This document shows, piece after piece, positions 6,295 through 7,632 of a stretch of DNA of 7,632 bases. A program made the position numbers and the translations under genes. The notes below the pieces were generated by a model. The model worked only from the letters and a program-made list of their open reading frames with translations. It was not told the DNA's origin and searched no databases. Position 1 is the stretch's first letter, and each line of letters opens with the position of its first letter. The DNA lies in contig JACDEK010000041.1 in the NCBI GenBank assembly GCA_013816445.1, positions 1-7,632 on the forward strand. The letters run 5' to 3'. The stretch is from Candidatus Saccharimonadota bacterium (GTDB taxonomy: Bacteria > Patescibacteriota > Saccharimonadia > CAILAD01 > BJGX01).

Positions 6295-6324
6295 AGTCTA
6301 GATGAAAGCAGTAAATAATTGCAA
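6295..6324 (-). promoter_or_regulatory. Putative promoter of the sulfotransferase gene, leaderless geometry
   Basis: On the minus strand TTGCAA (6324-6319, 4 of 6) and TAGACT (6300-6295, 4 of 6) are 18 bp apart, and the -10 lies 6 bp before the ATG. The predicted start is the A of the ATG. No Shine-Dalgarno sequence is present. Each box alone is modest; the spacing and the repeated pattern in the window give it weight. Confidence 0.45.
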
Positions 6325-6354
6325 GCTCAAACAGTTCGGCAAACTATAAAAAGT

Positions 6355-7632
6355 CTATTTCCAGACCCAAGTTGAAATGAGAGTTGCACTAGCAGTTTTA
6401 GAGGCATCGTCACTCGCTGAGGTATTGATAATAAAACCGTTAACGGACTTACCAGCCGATAGGTAGGCCTTGTTGGTTGGAATAACCACAACTGTCTGTT
6501 GATCTAAACCATTCACTTTTTGAATAATTTTTTTGGCCACAACTCCACCAAGCTTAATATCATCTTGACTAGTTATAGTACCAATCTTAGCTTTATCAAC
6601 AAGATTTTGTAAGTCTACAACAGCATCGGTTACCGGAGAGATTGTCAAGATATACTGTGAGAGACTACCGAATTTGGCATCCATACTACAGGCAGTTTTA
6701 GTGAAATCAACCGTTGTTGGTAAAAGTACGCCATAACTGTAGCAGTCACGATCAACTTTTTGATAGCCGGCTGGTATTACTACAGGGGTTGTTGAACTTG
6801 AATCTTTTGCTTGATCGGGCTGGGTAACAGGTGTTTCATTGAGCTGAATGGCTGGTTTGCGACTATTGCGTGATGAAAATACTAGTACGAGACCAAGAAT
6901 CAAAACTACTGCTAGTACAGCAACACCGATAATAATCAGTTTCATTGGCTTACTCTTCTTTGCGTTTTGTGCGGCAGCCATGTCATCGGCCTGGGCGTTA
7001 AAGCTAGTACCAAAATCACTTGGTATGCCAGCCATATCATCGCCTGGCATACCAGGCATACTTGAAGCCACTGGAGTAGTTGGCTGTACATCTATACCTG
7101 GTTGCATAACTCCGGGCTCTGCAGGAAGTGTATAGGGAACCTGTTGATTTGGTTGAACTGGCTGATTAAGGGGCTGTCCACTTAAATCAAGTGTATTACC
7201 CTGTGGAATAGCTGAAGGAGTAACATATGGATCACTTACAGGTAGTCCTGGTTGAGCAACAACAGGTGCTTCAGGCACCATAGACTGTACAGGTTGTAAT
7301 GGCTGTACACTCTGGTTTGACTGATCATAAACAGGCTGAATAGGTGTATTAACAGCATAGTTGTCTACTCCTACAGGCAAGGCTGCAGCATCTGCAGTTG
7401 CTTGATTTTGCCAATCAGGCGCTACTGGTGTTGGCTGAACCGACTGAACTGGTTGAGCCTGTAGATCTGTTGGTGGCATGCCGCCCAAAGGAGCTGGTTG
7501 TGTTGCACTTAGGTCTACGGGCTGCACGGGTTGTGGCACTTGAGCTGGTTGCATTGGTTGTTGCGTAGACGCCAAATCGCCCGGCTGTGCGCTAGCACCC
7601 GGTTGACCGACAGACCCCCCTATTTGTTGATT
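6355..7632 (-). CDS. Pro/Gln-rich single-pass membrane protein with exported C-terminal domain, N-terminus outside window
   Basis: The frame is open for 425 codons from the right edge to the TAG at 6357-6355. The first ATG/GTG/TTG-type codon (TTG at 7575) has no ribosome binding site, and the 19 codons before it are equally rich in Gln, Gly and Pro, so the real start is probably beyond the window. Residues about 1-220 are low-complexity, built on QPVQP-type units. A basic stretch (KKSKPMK) precedes one strong membrane helix (LIIIGVAVLAVVLILGLVLV, bases about 6877-6942). After a Thr/Ser/Pro linker comes a folded-looking C-terminal domain of about 140 residues with two cysteines 18 apart (CYSYGVLLP...TACSM) that could form a disulfide, ending in STWVWK. 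More positive charge before the helix predicts a cytoplasmic N-part and an external C-domain. I do not recognise the C-domain family. A role at the cell surface is inference. Confidence 0.85.
   Translation of the reverse strand, partial: NQQIGGSVGQPGASAQPGDLASTQQPMQPAQVPQPVQPVDLSATQPAPLGGMPPTDLQAQPVQSVQPTPVAPDWQNQATADAAALPVGVDNYAVNTPIQPVYDQSNQSVQPLQPVQSMVPEAPVVAQPGLPVSDPYVTPSAIPQGNTLDLSGQPLNQPVQPNQQVPYTLPAEPGVMQPGIDVQPTTPVASSMPGMPGDDMAGIPSDFGTSFNAQADDMAAAQNAKKSKPMKLIIIGVAVLAVVLILGLVLVFSSRNSRKPAIQLNETPVTQPDQAKDSSSTTPVVIPAGYQKVDRDCYSYGVLLPTTVDFTKTACSMDAKFGSLSQYILTISPVTDAVVDLQNLVDKAKIGTITSQDDIKLGGVVAKKIIQKVNGLDQQTVVVIPTNKAYLSAGKSVNGFIINTSASDDASKTASATLISTWVWK
7135..7632 (-). repeat. Degenerate QPVQP-type coding repeat
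   Basis: Minus-strand codons for Gln-Pro-Val-Gln-Pro and close variants (PQPVQPV, QPVQSVQP, IQPVYDQ, QSVQPLQPVQ, QPLNQPVQPNQQ) recur irregularly through this stretch and continue to the window edge. Synonymous codons vary, so the repetition is stronger at protein than at DNA level. It forms the probable cytoplasmic disordered arm of the membrane protein. Confidence 0.6.

Noticed and set aside
6331..6347. Possible terminator hairpin after the membrane protein gene
   Set aside because: The stem is only 6 bp with one wobble pair and the following U-tract is poor (TTGAGCTT), too weak to call.
6848..7135. Plus-strand open frame of 95 codons with a hydrophobic stretch
   Set aside because: It is the complement of the membrane helix and Pro-rich arm of the minus-strand membrane protein; the composition is a shadow effect.
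7573..7575. TTG as the start codon of the membrane protein
   Set aside because: No Shine-Dalgarno sequence or -10 box precedes it, and the same Gln/Gly/Pro-rich frame continues to the window edge, so the gene most likely starts outside.

Overview
This window looks like a chromosomal segment of a Patescibacteria (CPR) bacterium, most plausibly a Saccharibacteria (TM7)-like lineage. The placement is an inference from gene style: a compact sigma-70 factor directly behind a cysteine-poor DnaG, many short intergenic gaps, and a Pro/Gln-rich single-pass membrane protein. It is not based on a marker-gene comparison. dnaG ends in TGA followed closely by a properly spaced ribosome binding site, so TGA is read as stop. 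This argues against the Gracilibacteria code in which TGA is glycine.

Layout: (1) 1-2336, minus strand: dnaG (primase) followed after 5 bp by rpoD (primary sigma factor, cut by the left edge), a reduced form of the macromolecular synthesis operon. (2) 2378-2816, minus strand: a self-contained unit encoding an unrecognised 100-residue protein, with a good promoter, a hairpin at the predicted 5' end of the transcript, a strong Shine-Dalgarno sequence with a GTG start, and a perfect 16-bp terminator stem. (3) 2809-3393, minus strand: a small RBBP9/YdeN-type alpha/beta hydrolase. (4) 3467-5422, plus strand: a 651-residue HAD-superfamily protein of the type found near surface-glycan genes. (5) 5419-6288, minus strand: a PAPS-dependent type sulfotransferase whose stop codon interlocks with that of the HAD gene. 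(6) 6355-7632, minus strand: a Pro/Gln-rich, single-TM membrane protein, open through the right edge and therefore missing its N-terminus.

Functionally the left half is core replication and transcription initiation. The right half looks like cell-surface biology: a possible glycan-modifying HAD protein, a sulfotransferase and a membrane protein with an outward-facing C-terminal domain.

Two patterns stand out. First, the DnaG zinc-ribbon domain is recognisable but all four zinc ligands are replaced. Second, four genes (dnaG, hydrolase, HAD, sulfotransferase) have no Shine-Dalgarno sequence and instead carry a -10-like hexamer 6-7 bp before the preferred ATG, which is the geometry of leaderless mRNAs. 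The operon-internal rpoD and the orphan 100-residue gene use strong Shine-Dalgarno sites. No tRNA, rRNA, CRISPR array or insertion sequence was seen.
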